Notes: generated by a model not told the origin, from the sequence alone. Counted from the stretch's first letter, positions 16,145 through 24,576 are shown. The stretch: 64,000 nt of DNA from Hymenobacter elongatus (GCF_004745955.1 NZ_SRLD01000008.1:1-64000), one strand, 5' to 3'. Numbers and translations are program-made.

Positions 16145-17005
16145 TTAGAGTTGAATGACTTTGGTGGCCGAGTGATTGAACACATTGACCTGAACCGTTA
16201 CCGTTTCCGGTAAATCGACTTTGGGAATACCCACGCGGCCCTCTTTCACCGCCGACTTCGCTTTGTGAAACAGGTTCTTGAGGTGCGAGTGCGACTCATA
16301 CAGCTGCGGCGCGTCCACGGCAGCTACGGCAGGTGCCGCCTCCGGGCCCCGGTGTACTTCCACTTCAATAGCGCCTGCCTGGGCCGCTGATGGCAGCGGC
16401 GGTACCACGGCGGCTACGGCCGGTGCTGCGGGGCGCTCCGGACGCGCCGTAGCAGCAGAGGAAGCAGCAGCCATAGCCAGGGTAGCTACCGAAGCCGGGG
16501 TAGTGGCTTTCGTCGGGTGGCTATTGAGGTGAGCCGTTCGTGCCGGTTTCGGCTCCGGCGAGATGATGCCGGCAACGAGCGGCTCTTGTTTGCTGGCAGC
16601 AACTGCAGGTGCTGGAGCAGGCATGGCCGAAGGCGCTTTTTTCGGGCTGGCAACCTGGGCTACTGAAGGGCTAGATGAAAACCCGTTGTCGGCGGTTGCC
16701 TGGGTCCCAGCGGGATTTTTTGGGGTGCCGACCGCCGTTGGCTGCTGGTTGCGCGAAGGCTTCAGCGGACTGCTGGTAGCCAGCGTGCCGGTGGTAGGCG
16801 CGAAAGCCGGAGTGTGCAACAGCCAGGCGCCGCCCGCCACAATCAGCAGCGCTACCATGGCCGCTGCGGCATAGAGCCACATGGCCGGGCGCTTGCGGGC
16901 GGGCTGAATTTCGGCTTCCAGCTGCTCCCAGAGGTAGGCCGGGGGCGTAGGAGCGTGGTGCTGCAGCTGGTTGCGAAACAGCTTGTCAATATCTTCCGGT
17001 TGCAT
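16145..17005 (-). CDS. Single-pass membrane protein, probable anti-sigma factor
   Basis: The product is 286 residues. It has a short acidic cytoplasmic N-terminus (MQPEDIDKLFRNQLQHH ... YLWEQLEAEI), one transmembrane helix (AMWLYAAAAMVALLIVAGGAWLL, about 41-63), a long low-complexity Pro/Ala-rich linker (about 70-210), and a short C-terminal domain ending VNVFNHSATKVIQL. The gene overlaps the sigma gene by 20 bp. Membrane topology and position suggest an anti-sigma factor that holds the upstream ECF sigma factor. No classic zinc-binding HxxxCxxC motif is present, so the assignment rests mainly on context. Confidence 0.65.
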   Translation of the reverse strand: MQPEDIDKLFRNQLQHHAPTPPAYLWEQLEAEIQPARKRPAMWLYAAAAMVALLIVAGGAWLLHTPAFAPTTGTLATSSPLKPSRNQQPTAVGTPKNPAGTQATADNGFSSSPSVAQVASPKKAPSAMPAPAPAVAASKQEPLVAGIISPEPKPARTAHLNSHPTKATTPASVATLAMAAASSAATARPERPAAPAVAAVVPPLPSAAQAGAIEVEVHRGPEAAPAVAAVDAPQLYESHSHLKNLFHKAKSAVKEGRVGIPKVDLPETVTVQVNVFNHSATKVIQL

Positions 17006-17561
17006 AATATTCTTTCGGTGAGGAAGTGGAAGCGCTCATGCTGGCGGCTGCCAGGCGGCGCTGCAGCATGGCGCGGGCCTTGCTGAGCTGCGATTTGGAA
17101 GTGCCCTCCGAGATGCCCAGCAGCTCGGCAATTTCGGGGTGGGAAAAGCCTTCCAGGGCGTAGAGGTTAAAGACAGTACGGTAGCCGGCGGGCAGGTCGG
17201 CCAGCAGCGCCAGCAAATCGGCCGTATTCAGCTGGCTCTCGGCGTCGGCGGGGGTTACAGCTAAATCGGTGTGCGAGTCGTCGATGGCCAGGTGCAGGGG
17301 CTCTTTGCGCCGCAGCTGGCCCAGGGCTTCGTTCACCATGATACGGCGAATCCAACCCTCAAAGCTGCCCTCGTGCCGGTACTGGTCCAGGGCCCGGAAC
17401 ACTTTGGCAAACCCGCCCAGCATCGCCTCCTCCGCATCTTCGCGGCGGCGCAGATACCGGATGCATACACCCAGCATCATGCCCGCAAACCGCTCGTAGA
17501 GCAGTTTCTGGGCGCGGCCATTGCCTTGGCGGCACGCGGCGATGAGGTCGGCGTCAGTCAC
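16986..17561 (-). CDS. ECF-type RNA polymerase sigma factor
   Basis: The protein is 191 residues from GTG 17561; ATG 17615 would add 18 unconserved residues. Region 2 is clear (LIAACRQGNGRAQKLLYERF, GVCIRYLRRREDAEEAM, GFAKVFRALDQYRHEGSFEGWIRRI) and so is region 4 (LPAGYRTVFNLYALEGFSHPEIAELLGISEGTSKSQLSKAR). It directs RNA polymerase to a small regulon, presumably including the barrel protein downstream. It is co-transcribed and overlapping with the putative anti-sigma gene. Confidence 0.92.
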   Translation of the reverse strand: MTDADLIAACRQGNGRAQKLLYERFAGMMLGVCIRYLRRREDAEEAMLGGFAKVFRALDQYRHEGSFEGWIRRIMVNEALGQLRRKEPLHLAIDDSHTDLAVTPADAESQLNTADLLALLADLPAGYRTVFNLYALEGFSHPEIAELLGISEGTSKSQLSKARAMLQRRLAAASMSASTSSPKEYYATGRY

Positions 17562-17615
17562 GGGTAGAAGGTAAGGTTTTCGGCAGATGTAAGGCGTTTG
17601 GGGAGGTAGATGCAA

Positions 17616-17931
17616 CCTATTGGGCGGCGGTTGCCTCTGGGATACTTATTCTGTATGATTTTTTGCGGAAGAGAAGTGTATTTTGAAATATATATTTGTA
17701 TATCAGTAAGTTATTGATTCGTAGAAGCGTGTTTCACGACCAATTACAGGACATCTATGTAGCCTGCCAGCCAGGCTGTGTAGACAGTGACCGAAAACAG
17801 CTGTTTGGGTCTGTGCAGCATGACGTTTCTTCTGTTTACTGTCCACACTAGCTGGTAGATATAAAAACTGCTTTCAGAAAAAAAGCGACTCTGCCGGAGT
17901 CGCTTTTTTTCTGAAAGTATAGGCAGCAGCC
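17616..17931. other. Intergenic region with degenerate repeat and terminator
   Basis: About 315 bp without a gene. 17768-17851 holds imperfect inverted ends, GGCTGTGTAGACAGT on the left and ACTGTCCACAC on the right, with GCATGACGTTTCTTCTG inside. This right half reappears complemented at 45448-45478 beside another hairpin. A strong bidirectional terminator occupies the right end. Confidence 0.55.
17871..17917. terminator. Bidirectional terminator, 21-bp perfect stem
   Basis: CTTTCAGAAAAAAAGCGACTC (17871-17891) pairs exactly with 17897-17917 around a TGCCG loop. T and A tracts flank the GC stem on both strands. It serves the CoA-binding protein gene on the minus strand. Confidence 0.85.
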
Positions 17932-18291
17932 TTAATAATTGCCCACCGACAGCATCACCAACGTGCAGGCTTCCTCGGTGCGGATGCCGCGCTCCTGGGC
18001 CAAGCGCTCCAGCTCCTCGTTTTCGGTGCCGGGGTTGAAGATGATCCGCTTGGGCTGCAGGTCCAGAATATAGTCGTACCAGGCGGGCTGGTTTTGCGGG
18101 CCCACGTAGAGCGTCACAGTATCAATGTCGCCTTCCTCGGGCCGGTCGGTGTGAATATCGAGGCCGGCTACCTGGCCCTTGCGGATGCCCACGGGCACCA
18201 CGTGGTGGCCGTGCTGCTTGAGCTGGTGCACGGCGCGGTAGGAGTAGCGGGCCGGATTATCGCTGGCCCCGAGAACGAGAGTCTTTTTCAT
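17932..18291 (-). CDS. CoA-binding domain protein (YccU-like Rossmann fold)
   Basis: The 119-residue protein starts at ATG 18291; the longer frame adds 11 unlikely residues. A single Rossmann CoA-binding domain is visible: MKKTLVLGASDNPARYSYRA, VVPVGIRKGQVAGLDI, DTVTLYVGPQNQPAWYDYIL, PKRIIFNPGTENEELE, with a C-terminal EEACTLVMLSVG. This stand-alone family is thought to bind CoA or acyl-CoA, but its cellular role is not established. Confidence 0.85.
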   Translation of the reverse strand: MKKTLVLGASDNPARYSYRAVHQLKQHGHHVVPVGIRKGQVAGLDIHTDRPEEGDIDTVTLYVGPQNQPAWYDYILDLQPKRIIFNPGTENEELERLAQERGIRTEEACTLVMLSVGNY

Positions 18292-18391
18292 AAGATGATG
18301 CGGTAGAACTGTTTGCCTGCGCAAAACAGAAAATATGGGTACGGACCAGAAGCGAAGTCAATCCTTCGGACCATCCACAACCAACAAACGA

Positions 18392-19978
18392 TTATTTCCC
18401 GGAAAAGGTGGCTACTACGGCTGCTACTGCCTCCGCGCACCGTTCGCCATCCATGGCCGCCGACACGATGCCGCCGGCAAAACCGGCGCCTTCGCCACAG
18501 GGAAACAGCCCGGTGGTTTCGGGGTGCTGCAGCGTGGCCGGGTCGCGCGGAATGCGCACCGGGGCCGAGGTGCGGCTTTCTACGCCCACAATCTGGGCCG
18601 CGTTGGTGGCGTAGCCGGGGATTTTGCGCCCAAAGTTCTCGAAGCCCTGGCGCAGCCGCTCGGCCAGACCCGCGCCCAGCACCTGGTCCATATTCACCGA
18701 CACCAGGCCGGGTTGGTAAGACGTTTCGAGCAAGTCGGACGATACTTTTCCTTTCAGGAAGTCGCCGAGGCGCTGGGCCGGGGCCAGCTGGGTGTTGCCG
18801 GCCAGGGCGCAGGCGCGCTGCTCCACTTCCTGCTGCAACTGCAGGCCAGCCAGCGGGCCGTAACGCTTCAGGTCCATGTCCTCCAGCTCAATAGCCGTTA
18901 CAATGCCCGAGTTGGCGTAGCGCGAGTCGCGGCGGCTGGGGCTCATCCCGTTCACCACCACCTCGCCGGGCGCCGTGGCAGCCGGCACAATGAAGCCGCC
19001 CGGGCACATGCAGAACGAAAACACGCCCCGCTGCTTGCCCTGCCACTGTGTTTGGTGCACCAGCGAGTAGGAGGCTGCCGGCAGCGGGCCCCGGTCGGCG
19101 CGGCGGTACTGGGCCTGGTCGATGAGCTCCTGCTGGTGCTCGACGCGCACGCCCAGGGCAAAGGGCTTGGCCTCGATGCGCACCCCGCGCCGGTGCAGCA
19201 GCTCGTAGATGTCGCGGGCTGAGTGGCCGGTGGCCAGAATAACGGCGTCGGCCTCCAGGGCCTCGCCCGTAGCTGTAACCACGCCGCGCAGGTGATTGTG
19301 GTCCAGCATCAATTCCGTCACCCGCGTCTCGAAGCGTACTTCGCCGCCGGCCTGCCGAATCGATTCGCGCAGGGCCGCCACCACGCCGGGCAGCTTATTG
19401 GTGCCGATGTGGGGATGGGCGTCCACCAGAATATCGGGGGTAGCGCCGTGCTGCACCAGCAGCTTAAGGATGCGCTGAATGTCGCCGCGCTTGGTGGAGC
19501 GGGTGTAGAGCTTGCCGTCGGAATACGTGCCCGCGCCGCCTTCGCCGAAGCAGTAGTTGGAGTCGGGATTCACGATGTGCTCCTTGTTGAGGGCGGCCAG
19601 GTCGCGGCGGCGGGTACGCACGTCCTTGCCGCGCTCCAGCACAATGGGCCTGATACCCAGCTCGATGGCTCGTAGCGCCGCGAACAGGCCCGCCGGACCC
19701 GCGCCCACGATGAGCACCGTGCGCCGCGCCCGGCACACATCGGGATACTGAAACCAGGGGCCAAATAAGTCGGCCGGGGGCGGGGTGCGCCAGATATCGG
19801 CCCGCAGGCGCACGAGCGGCTGTCGGCCCCGGGCATCGATGGAGCGCTTACGCAGGTGGACAAAGTCGGCGTCGCCGGGCTGCAGCCCGGCGGCGGCCAG
19901 CAGGGCGCGGTAGCGCGCATATTCGTCGTAGGCTACTTCGGGGGGAAGCAGGGCCTCAATTTCCTGTTTTTCGGACAT
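18392..19978 (-). CDS. FAD-dependent NAD(P)-type oxidoreductase (COG2509-like)
   Basis: The product is 528 residues from ATG 19978. The FAD dinucleotide-binding motif VLIVGAGPAGLFAALRAIELG begins near residue 80, followed by a long insertion and a second glycine-rich motif (ADAVILATGHSARDIYELL). The C-terminus carries the closing FAD motif (LFPCGEGAGFAGGIVSAAMDG). This family of uncharacterised FAD-utilising dehydrogenases is widespread. The N-terminal ~75 residues form a separate ferredoxin-like domain (RKRSIDARGRQPLVRLRADIW). The substrate is unknown. A TATCTTTG promoter element lies about 56 bp upstream of the start. Confidence 0.87.
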   Translation of the reverse strand: MSEKQEIEALLPPEVAYDEYARYRALLAAAGLQPGDADFVHLRKRSIDARGRQPLVRLRADIWRTPPPADLFGPWFQYPDVCRARRTVLIVGAGPAGLFAALRAIELGIRPIVLERGKDVRTRRRDLAALNKEHIVNPDSNYCFGEGGAGTYSDGKLYTRSTKRGDIQRILKLLVQHGATPDILVDAHPHIGTNKLPGVVAALRESIRQAGGEVRFETRVTELMLDHNHLRGVVTATGEALEADAVILATGHSARDIYELLHRRGVRIEAKPFALGVRVEHQQELIDQAQYRRADRGPLPAASYSLVHQTQWQGKQRGVFSFCMCPGGFIVPAATAPGEVVVNGMSPSRRDSRYANSGIVTAIELEDMDLKRYGPLAGLQLQQEVEQRACALAGNTQLAPAQRLGDFLKGKVSSDLLETSYQPGLVSVNMDQVLGAGLAERLRQGFENFGRKIPGYATNAAQIVGVESRTSAPVRIPRDPATLQHPETTGLFPCGEGAGFAGGIVSAAMDGERCAEAVAAVVATFSGK

Positions 19979-20033
19979 AATGGGTGAAAGGTGTTTAGCC
20001 TTTAGACCTTGGTAAAAGGAGCTTTTTGTGGCG

Positions 20034-20041
20034 CAAAGATA
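20034..20041 (-). promoter_or_regulatory. Probable -7 element of the FAD oxidoreductase gene
   Basis: The minus strand reads TATCTTTG, an exact TAnnTTTG, 56 bp before the start codon. No matching TTG is found at the usual distance. Confidence 0.45.
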
Positions 20042-20064
20042 CGGAAGTTCGTTGCTCCCCATCG

Positions 20065-20230
20065 GTCATCCTGAGCCGGCGAAGGATCTTCCTCTGTTAG
20101 TGGCAAACGTACAGCAACGCCCAAAATCCCTGTACTGCCGGCGCAGTACAGGGATTTTGGGCGTTGGCAAGAGCTGAAGTGGGGCAGGTGAGGAAGGTCC
20201 TTCGCTGTGCTTCGCGCCATTCAGGATGAC
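20065..20230. repeat. Palindromic repeat with 24-bp perfect inner hairpin
   Basis: The outer ends are GTCATCCTGAGCC...GAAGGATCTTCCTC on the left and GAGGAAGGTCCTTCGC...TTCAGGATGAC on the right. The inner arms, 20115-20138 and 20143-20166, are perfect complements around CGGC. It belongs to the same family as 14752-14923. It lies between the thioesterase stop (20256) and the FAD gene's promoter. Confidence 0.8.
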
Positions 20231-20255
20231 AGACGGAAAGGGTAGAAGACCGCCC

Positions 20256-20648
20256 TTACTCGGTCATAATCCGCACGGGACGCTTCTGGGCATCGATGGC
20301 GACGAACGTAAACAGGCCCGTGACGGCCTTGGTGCGCTCCTCAGAATACATCTGTTCCACGAACAAATCGACGCGCACCTGCAGGCTGGTGTTGCCCACG
20401 CGCACCACGTTGCCGATCAGCTCGACGAGCGTGCCACCGGGAATGGGGTGGGTGAAATCGACTTTGTCGGACGATACGGTTACCATCTTGAGGCGGCTGA
20501 AGCGGGTGGCCGTGATGAAGGCTACCTCGTCCATCATGTGCAGCGTAGTGCCGCCAAAGAGCGTGTCGTAGTGGTTGGTGGTGTTGGGGAATACCGCTTT
20601 GAAAATACGGGTTTCGGCGCGGGCAATCTTCTCGTCGAGAGCAAGCAT
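20256..20648 (-). CDS. Acyl-CoA thioesterase, hotdog fold (YciA/BACH type)
   Basis: The 130-residue protein starts at ATG 20648; the GTG at 20780 adds a basic leader with no similarity. Single hotdog domain: ETRIFKAVFPNTTNHYDTLFGG, the helix TTLHMMDEVAFITATRF, then VDFTHPIPGGTLVELIGNVVRVG and VRVDLFVEQM. It hydrolyses acyl-CoA to free acid and CoA; chain-length preference is not visible. It is the first gene downstream of a cobalamin riboswitch 180 nt away on the same strand, an unusual arrangement discussed in the findings. Confidence 0.88.
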   Translation of the reverse strand: MLALDEKIARAETRIFKAVFPNTTNHYDTLFGGTTLHMMDEVAFITATRFSRLKMVTVSSDKVDFTHPIPGGTLVELIGNVVRVGNTSLQVRVDLFVEQMYSEERTKAVTGLFTFVAIDAQKRPVRIMTE

Positions 20649-20827
20649 GGAAGGGAGGAAAAGGAGGAAAGAAACATCCGTTGCTGATTTCCGGCTCCCA
20701 CGCACTACCCCAACCGTCGGGAGGAAACGCGGCTGCCCAGCGCCGACGCCCAAACGCGCCCGCGCCAACAAACACCCCACTCGTACCCGACAAGAGCCTC
20801 ATAGCGCGAAGGCAACCTTATCCAATC

Positions 20828-21004
20828 GGCGCAAGGCAGGTCTCCTGACTTATACCAGTTTCACCGCCCTTCTCCCTCCGGTTTCGGGCCGGAAGAATGG
20901 GCTGTAGCGTGGTGAAAACCAACTCGGTACTTACAGTAGCGCGTCTGTCCGGGATTCGCACCCGGTTCCCTATTAATCCCGGTATTACCCGGAAACCTTG
21001 TGCC
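20828..21004 (-). promoter_or_regulatory. Cobalamin (adenosylcobalamin) riboswitch
   Basis: Read on the minus strand, this 177-nt region has the landmarks of the cobalamin riboswitch. P1 is GGCACAAGG (21004-20996) with CCTTGCGCC (20836-20828). The core follows, GGGAACCGGGTGCGAATCCC then GGACAGACGCGCTACTGTAA, and last the B12 box AGTCAGGAGACCTGCC (about 20850-20835). It carries a TACCTTTG promoter element just upstream. The expected action is ligand-induced repression of the downstream transcript. The only gene downstream is an acyl-CoA thioesterase. Confidence 0.95.
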
Positions 21005-21037
21005 GTCTGACCGAAATCAAACCAAGAACAACTGCGC

Positions 21038-21045
21038 CAAAGGTA
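21038..21045 (-). promoter_or_regulatory. Probable -7 element for the riboswitch transcript
   Basis: The minus strand reads TACCTTTG, an exact match to TAnnTTTG, 34 bp before the riboswitch P1 stem. This indicates that the riboswitch is still transcribed from its own promoter. Confidence 0.6.
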
Positions 21046-21141
21046 GGAGTTTCGGCGTGGGCCGCTACCTTGGCGGCTAGTAGCAGGGCGCACTGTATCG
21101 GTGGCGCAGCTACTAGCCGCTCGTTCATCCTGGTGCTGTCT

Positions 21142-22467
21142 ATGTCCTCCCAACTTTCTGCCGCGCCGCCCGCCCGCAGCATGGCTTCCCGCATCCGGTC
21201 CATCGTCAGCGGCTCCATCGGCAACCTGGTGGAGTGGTACGACTGGTACGTGTACTCGGCCTTCTCTCTGTATTTCGCCCCGGCTTTCTTTCCTAAAGGC
21301 GACCTGACGGCCCAGCTCCTCAACTCGGCGGCCGTGTTTGCCGTGGGCTTTCTGATGCGGCCCCTGGGTGGGTGGCTGATGGGTATCTACGCCGACCGCC
21401 AGGGCCGCAAGGCGGCCCTGGTCGCCTCGGTGCTACTGATGTGCGGCGGCTCGCTGCTGATTGCCCTCACGCCCGGCTACGACCAGATTGGGGTGGCCGC
21501 CCCGGTGCTGCTGGTGCTGGCCCGCCTGCTGCAGGGCCTGAGCGTGGGCGGCGAGTATGGCACCTCGGCCACCTACCTCAGCGAAATGGCCGACCAGAAA
21601 AACCGGGGCTTCTTTTCCAGCTTTCAGTACGTGACGCTGCTGGCCGGGCAGCTGCTGGCCCTGTCGGTGCAGCTGGGGCTGCAGCGGGTACTGAGCGAGC
21701 CGGAAATGTACGCCTGGGGCTGGCGCGTGCCGTTCGGGCTGGGCGCGGGGGCCGCGCTGGTAGCCTTGTATCTGCGCCGCCACATGGAGGAAACGGACTC
21801 GTTTGTGCGGCAGGAACAGCAGGCCGCTACCGACCTTACTACTGCTTCTGCTGCCCCCGGCAAGCTGCGCCTGCTGTTGCGCTACCCGCGCGAAATCCTG
21901 ACCGTGGTGGGCCTCACGCTGGGTGGCACCATCGTTTTCTACACCTTCACGACCTACGCCCAGAAGTTTCTGGTCAACACGGCCGGCTTCAGCAAAGCTC
22001 AGGCCTCGCTGGTTTCCTTCCTGATGCTGGCCTTTGCGCTGGTGCTGCAGCCGCTGTTCGGGGCGGTGTCAGATAGGGTAGGGCGGCGGCCGGTGCTACT
22101 GTTTTTCGGCATCGGAGCCACGCTGAGCACCGTGCCGCTGCTCACGCTGCTGGGCCGCGCCGACAATGAGTGGACGGCGCTGGGCTTGCTGGCCGTGGCT
22201 ATGCTTATCATGAGCGGCTACACCTCGATTAATGCCGTGGTGAAGGCCGAGCTGTTTCCTACGGCCATCCGGGCCCTGGGCGTGGGGCTGCCCTATGCCC
22301 TCACGGTAGCTCTATTCGGCGGCACGGCCGAATACATTGCTTTGCAAGCCAAGCAGTTGGATGTCGAGTCGTGGTACTATTGGTATGTCACGCTGTGCGC
22401 GGCTATTTCTCTGCTGGTCTACTGGCGTATGCCCGACACCCAGAAGATTAGCCGGATGGACGGGTGA
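21142..22467 (+). CDS. MFS transporter of the metabolite:H+ symporter (MHS, KgtP-like) type
   Basis: The 441-residue protein starts at ATG 21142; the longer frame from 20998 would overlap the riboswitch promoter. It has twelve predicted transmembrane helices. Diagnostic MHS motifs are the N-terminal GSIGNLVEWYDWYVYSAF, the loop 2-3 motif GIYADRQGRKAAL, RLLQGLSVGGEYGTSATYL, and the equivalent loop 8-9 motif FGAVSDRVGRRPVLL. The relatives import dicarboxylates, 2-oxoglutarate, proline/betaine or shikimate with protons. KgtP-like tricarboxylic-cycle acid uptake is the best guess. Confidence 0.88.
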   Translation: MSSQLSAAPPARSMASRIRSIVSGSIGNLVEWYDWYVYSAFSLYFAPAFFPKGDLTAQLLNSAAVFAVGFLMRPLGGWLMGIYADRQGRKAALVASVLLMCGGSLLIALTPGYDQIGVAAPVLLVLARLLQGLSVGGEYGTSATYLSEMADQKNRGFFSSFQYVTLLAGQLLALSVQLGLQRVLSEPEMYAWGWRVPFGLGAGAALVALYLRRHMEETDSFVRQEQQAATDLTTASAAPGKLRLLLRYPREILTVVGLTLGGTIVFYTFTTYAQKFLVNTAGFSKAQASLVSFLMLAFALVLQPLFGAVSDRVGRRPVLLFFGIGATLSTVPLLTLLGRADNEWTALGLLAVAMLIMSGYTSINAVVKAELFPTAIRALGVGLPYALTVALFGGTAEYIALQAKQLDVESWYYWYVTLCAAISLLVYWRMPDTQKISRMDG

Positions 22468-22473
22468 GCCAGT

Positions 22474-23289
22474 CTATTTCGCCGGTAGTATCTGCCCGGT
22501 TGTGAGGTAGCCGGTTTGCAGAGAGTCGGTTTGAGACAGCACGGAATGCTCCAGGGCCTTTGGCTCACTGGGGTAAGCCACGCAGAAGCCACGCAGCGGT
22601 TCCCATGACTTGCTCGTGCGCCCGGAATAGCCCAGCCGCTGGCCCGCCCCAACATACTGACCTATCTGCACAGCCGCTCCATTTTGGCGCAGGTGGTTGT
22701 ACCAGGCATACGTGCCATCCTCGTGGAAAATTACTATCCAGTTAGAATCCTTGTAGTTGACTCGCCGGCTGCCTTTATTCGAGTCCTGCTTGATGTTGGC
22801 TACCATACCCGCCCGTGCGGCCCGTGCGGGCGGGCTTCCGGGCAGGGCAAACCTGATTGGCATCTGCCCGCTTTTCGGCCTCTTGTGCGTAGCGGGGTAG
22901 AGTATGGTGCTGGGCTGGGAAGGCGCAAAAGGCAGGCGGTACACAAACGTGGTGTCGGGTAGCCGGCCATTGCAGATACCCATCTGGTCATCGAAGGTAT
23001 ACTGAAAGGAAAAGCCGGGGCCGGTAGGCGTGAGGTGGGCCAACACGCGGGGCTTTTTGGTCGGAAAAACCACGATTTTGGCCGGTAAGCTAACGTCGCT
23101 CACCATCTTTACCAGCGTGGCGTTGAGAAAGGCGGTAGCGGGGACAAATCCTGTGTTGTGCGCTGTACTAGCTACGCGGCCGTCGCGGTAGCTTACCCTA
23201 TCAACCACCATCAGCTGCTGCTGCTAGGCTTTGCCGGAAAAAGGGTTCAGCAACAGCAGCAGGCCGGTAATCCAGTAGAATCATCTCAT
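22474..23289 (-). pseudogene. M23/LytM-like secreted protein with two nonsense codons
   Basis: An open frame begins at ATG 23211, but the same frame extends upstream to ATG 23289. It reads a signal-peptide-like MR*FYWITGLLLLLNPFSGKA*, interrupted by TGA (23281-23283) and TAG (23224-23226). Both stops can arise by single C-to-T changes (CGA, CAG). The rest encodes a domain ending in a LytM-like fold (VIFHEDGTYAWYNHLRQNG ... VGAGQRLGYSG). The zinc-binding HxH motif expected next is replaced by EPLRGFCVAYP. The product thus lacks export and a catalytic ligand. A shortened cytoplasmic protein from 23211 cannot be excluded. Confidence 0.65.
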
Positions 23290-23470
23290 CGGGTAGCTAT
23301 AGTAGTTGGCCCGAAGAAACAGCATTGCCGGGCACCAACCTAGCCATTTTCACAAGTCGCCGGGTCCGCGGCAACCGCGCCCGAACCGCGGTGCAGCAGG
23401 CCATTCGCTTCGGGCGGAAACCTCAGACCGCCGCAGGGCACGAGTATACCTTGTCCTGACTTCGACTACC

Positions 23471-24430
23471 TCAGCGGCAGTGCTCCTTGATGATGCGCTT
23501 CAGTTCTTTCTCGCCCACGGCCGCGTCGCCCCAGCGCAGGGCCTGCTTCAACGACTCGCAGGCGCCGGGGTCTTCCAGCTTGATCTGGGCAATGCCGATC
23601 ATGCGGTGAAACTGGCCTTTGTCGAGAAAATCGGCCATTTCCAGGCATTTGCTGTAGTCGGCCACGGCTTCTTTCAGGCTGCCCTGCTGCTCGTAGGCCA
23701 GGCCGCGCGCGGCATAGGCGTCCAGGTAGCGCGCATTGACGCGCAGGGCCTGGCTGTAGGCGGCCACGGCCCGGCCATAGTCCTGGCGGGCGTAGGCCAA
23801 CTGCCCCAGACCCAGATACACCACCGAATCCGTGGCATTCAGCGTCAGGGCCTTTTTCAGGTGTTGCCGGGCTTTGGCACTATCCTGCAGGGCCAGGTAG
23901 GTCGAGCCCAGTGTCCGGTAGGCCGCTGCATTATTGGGGTCGAGCTTGAGCACCTGCTGGTAGGAGGCCAGTACGCCGGCGTGTTCGCCCAGTTTTTCCT
24001 GCAAGTCGGCCAGGCGGGTATAGTACGTCAGCGCACCCCGGTTTTTGGGGTCATGCTGCTGACCCAGCTCAAAATACCGCTCGGCCTCGGCCGGCGTGCC
24101 GCGCCGGCTCAGGTAGGCGCTAAAGCCGTAATACACGTTGGCACTGGCCGAGTCGAGCAGCCACGCCTGGTTGTAAGCCTGCAGCGCCTGCCCGAATTTC
24201 TCCTGGTAAAAGGCCCCCCAGCCCGCATCGACGTACGTTTCGGAAGCGGCGGCGCGGGTTTTATATTTCTTCAGAGCCTGGGCCACGAACTCCTGGTCGG
24301 CTTGGCGCTGCGCCGCCGTATGGGGCCGACCGGCGTAGCGCGGCTTTTCGACCGCGTCTCTGTTCTGGGCGTGGGTGAGCCGGGGAGTGGCAAGGCAAAA
24401 AAGCATCAGAACGAGTAGTGCCTTTCTCAT
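23471..24430 (-). CDS. Secreted tetratricopeptide-repeat protein
   Basis: The 319-residue product has a signal peptide (MRKALLVLMLFCLATPRLTHAQ) and about six TPR units: AYNQAWLLDSASANVYYGFSAYL, LASYQQVLKLDPNNAAAYRTLG, LKKALTLNATDSVVYLGLGQLAY, AYSQALRVNARYLDAYAARGL and others. It ends DPGACESLKQALRWGDAAVG then EKELKRIIKEHCR. It is paralogous to the next upstream gene and presumably a periplasmic scaffold for protein interaction. No partner is evident in the neighbourhood. Confidence 0.8.
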   Translation of the reverse strand: MRKALLVLMLFCLATPRLTHAQNRDAVEKPRYAGRPHTAAQRQADQEFVAQALKKYKTRAAASETYVDAGWGAFYQEKFGQALQAYNQAWLLDSASANVYYGFSAYLSRRGTPAEAERYFELGQQHDPKNRGALTYYTRLADLQEKLGEHAGVLASYQQVLKLDPNNAAAYRTLGSTYLALQDSAKARQHLKKALTLNATDSVVYLGLGQLAYARQDYGRAVAAYSQALRVNARYLDAYAARGLAYEQQGSLKEAVADYSKCLEMADFLDKGQFHRMIGIAQIKLEDPGACESLKQALRWGDAAVGEKELKRIIKEHCR

Positions 24431-24576
24431 AGGAAGCGCGACTGGAAGGGGAGAAGTACCCGCCTACTACGTTCGTGCCCGTAGCAGGATACTAGTTGCG
24501 CCGGTTTTCCCGTCTGGGATTATTCCGTCGGGCTGATTGAAGCCCAGCGGCTGGTTCTACCGGCAGTTACTTTTCA

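Noticed and set aside
20341-20802. 153-residue frame starting at ATG 20802 just after the riboswitch
   Set aside because: It looked like a possible leader or B12-related gene, but it overlaps the thioesterase in another frame and has no signal peptide or transporter-like sequence.
20828-21004. Riboswitch regulating the MHS transporter at 21142
   Set aside because: All structural elements and the promoter box read on the minus strand, away from the transporter.
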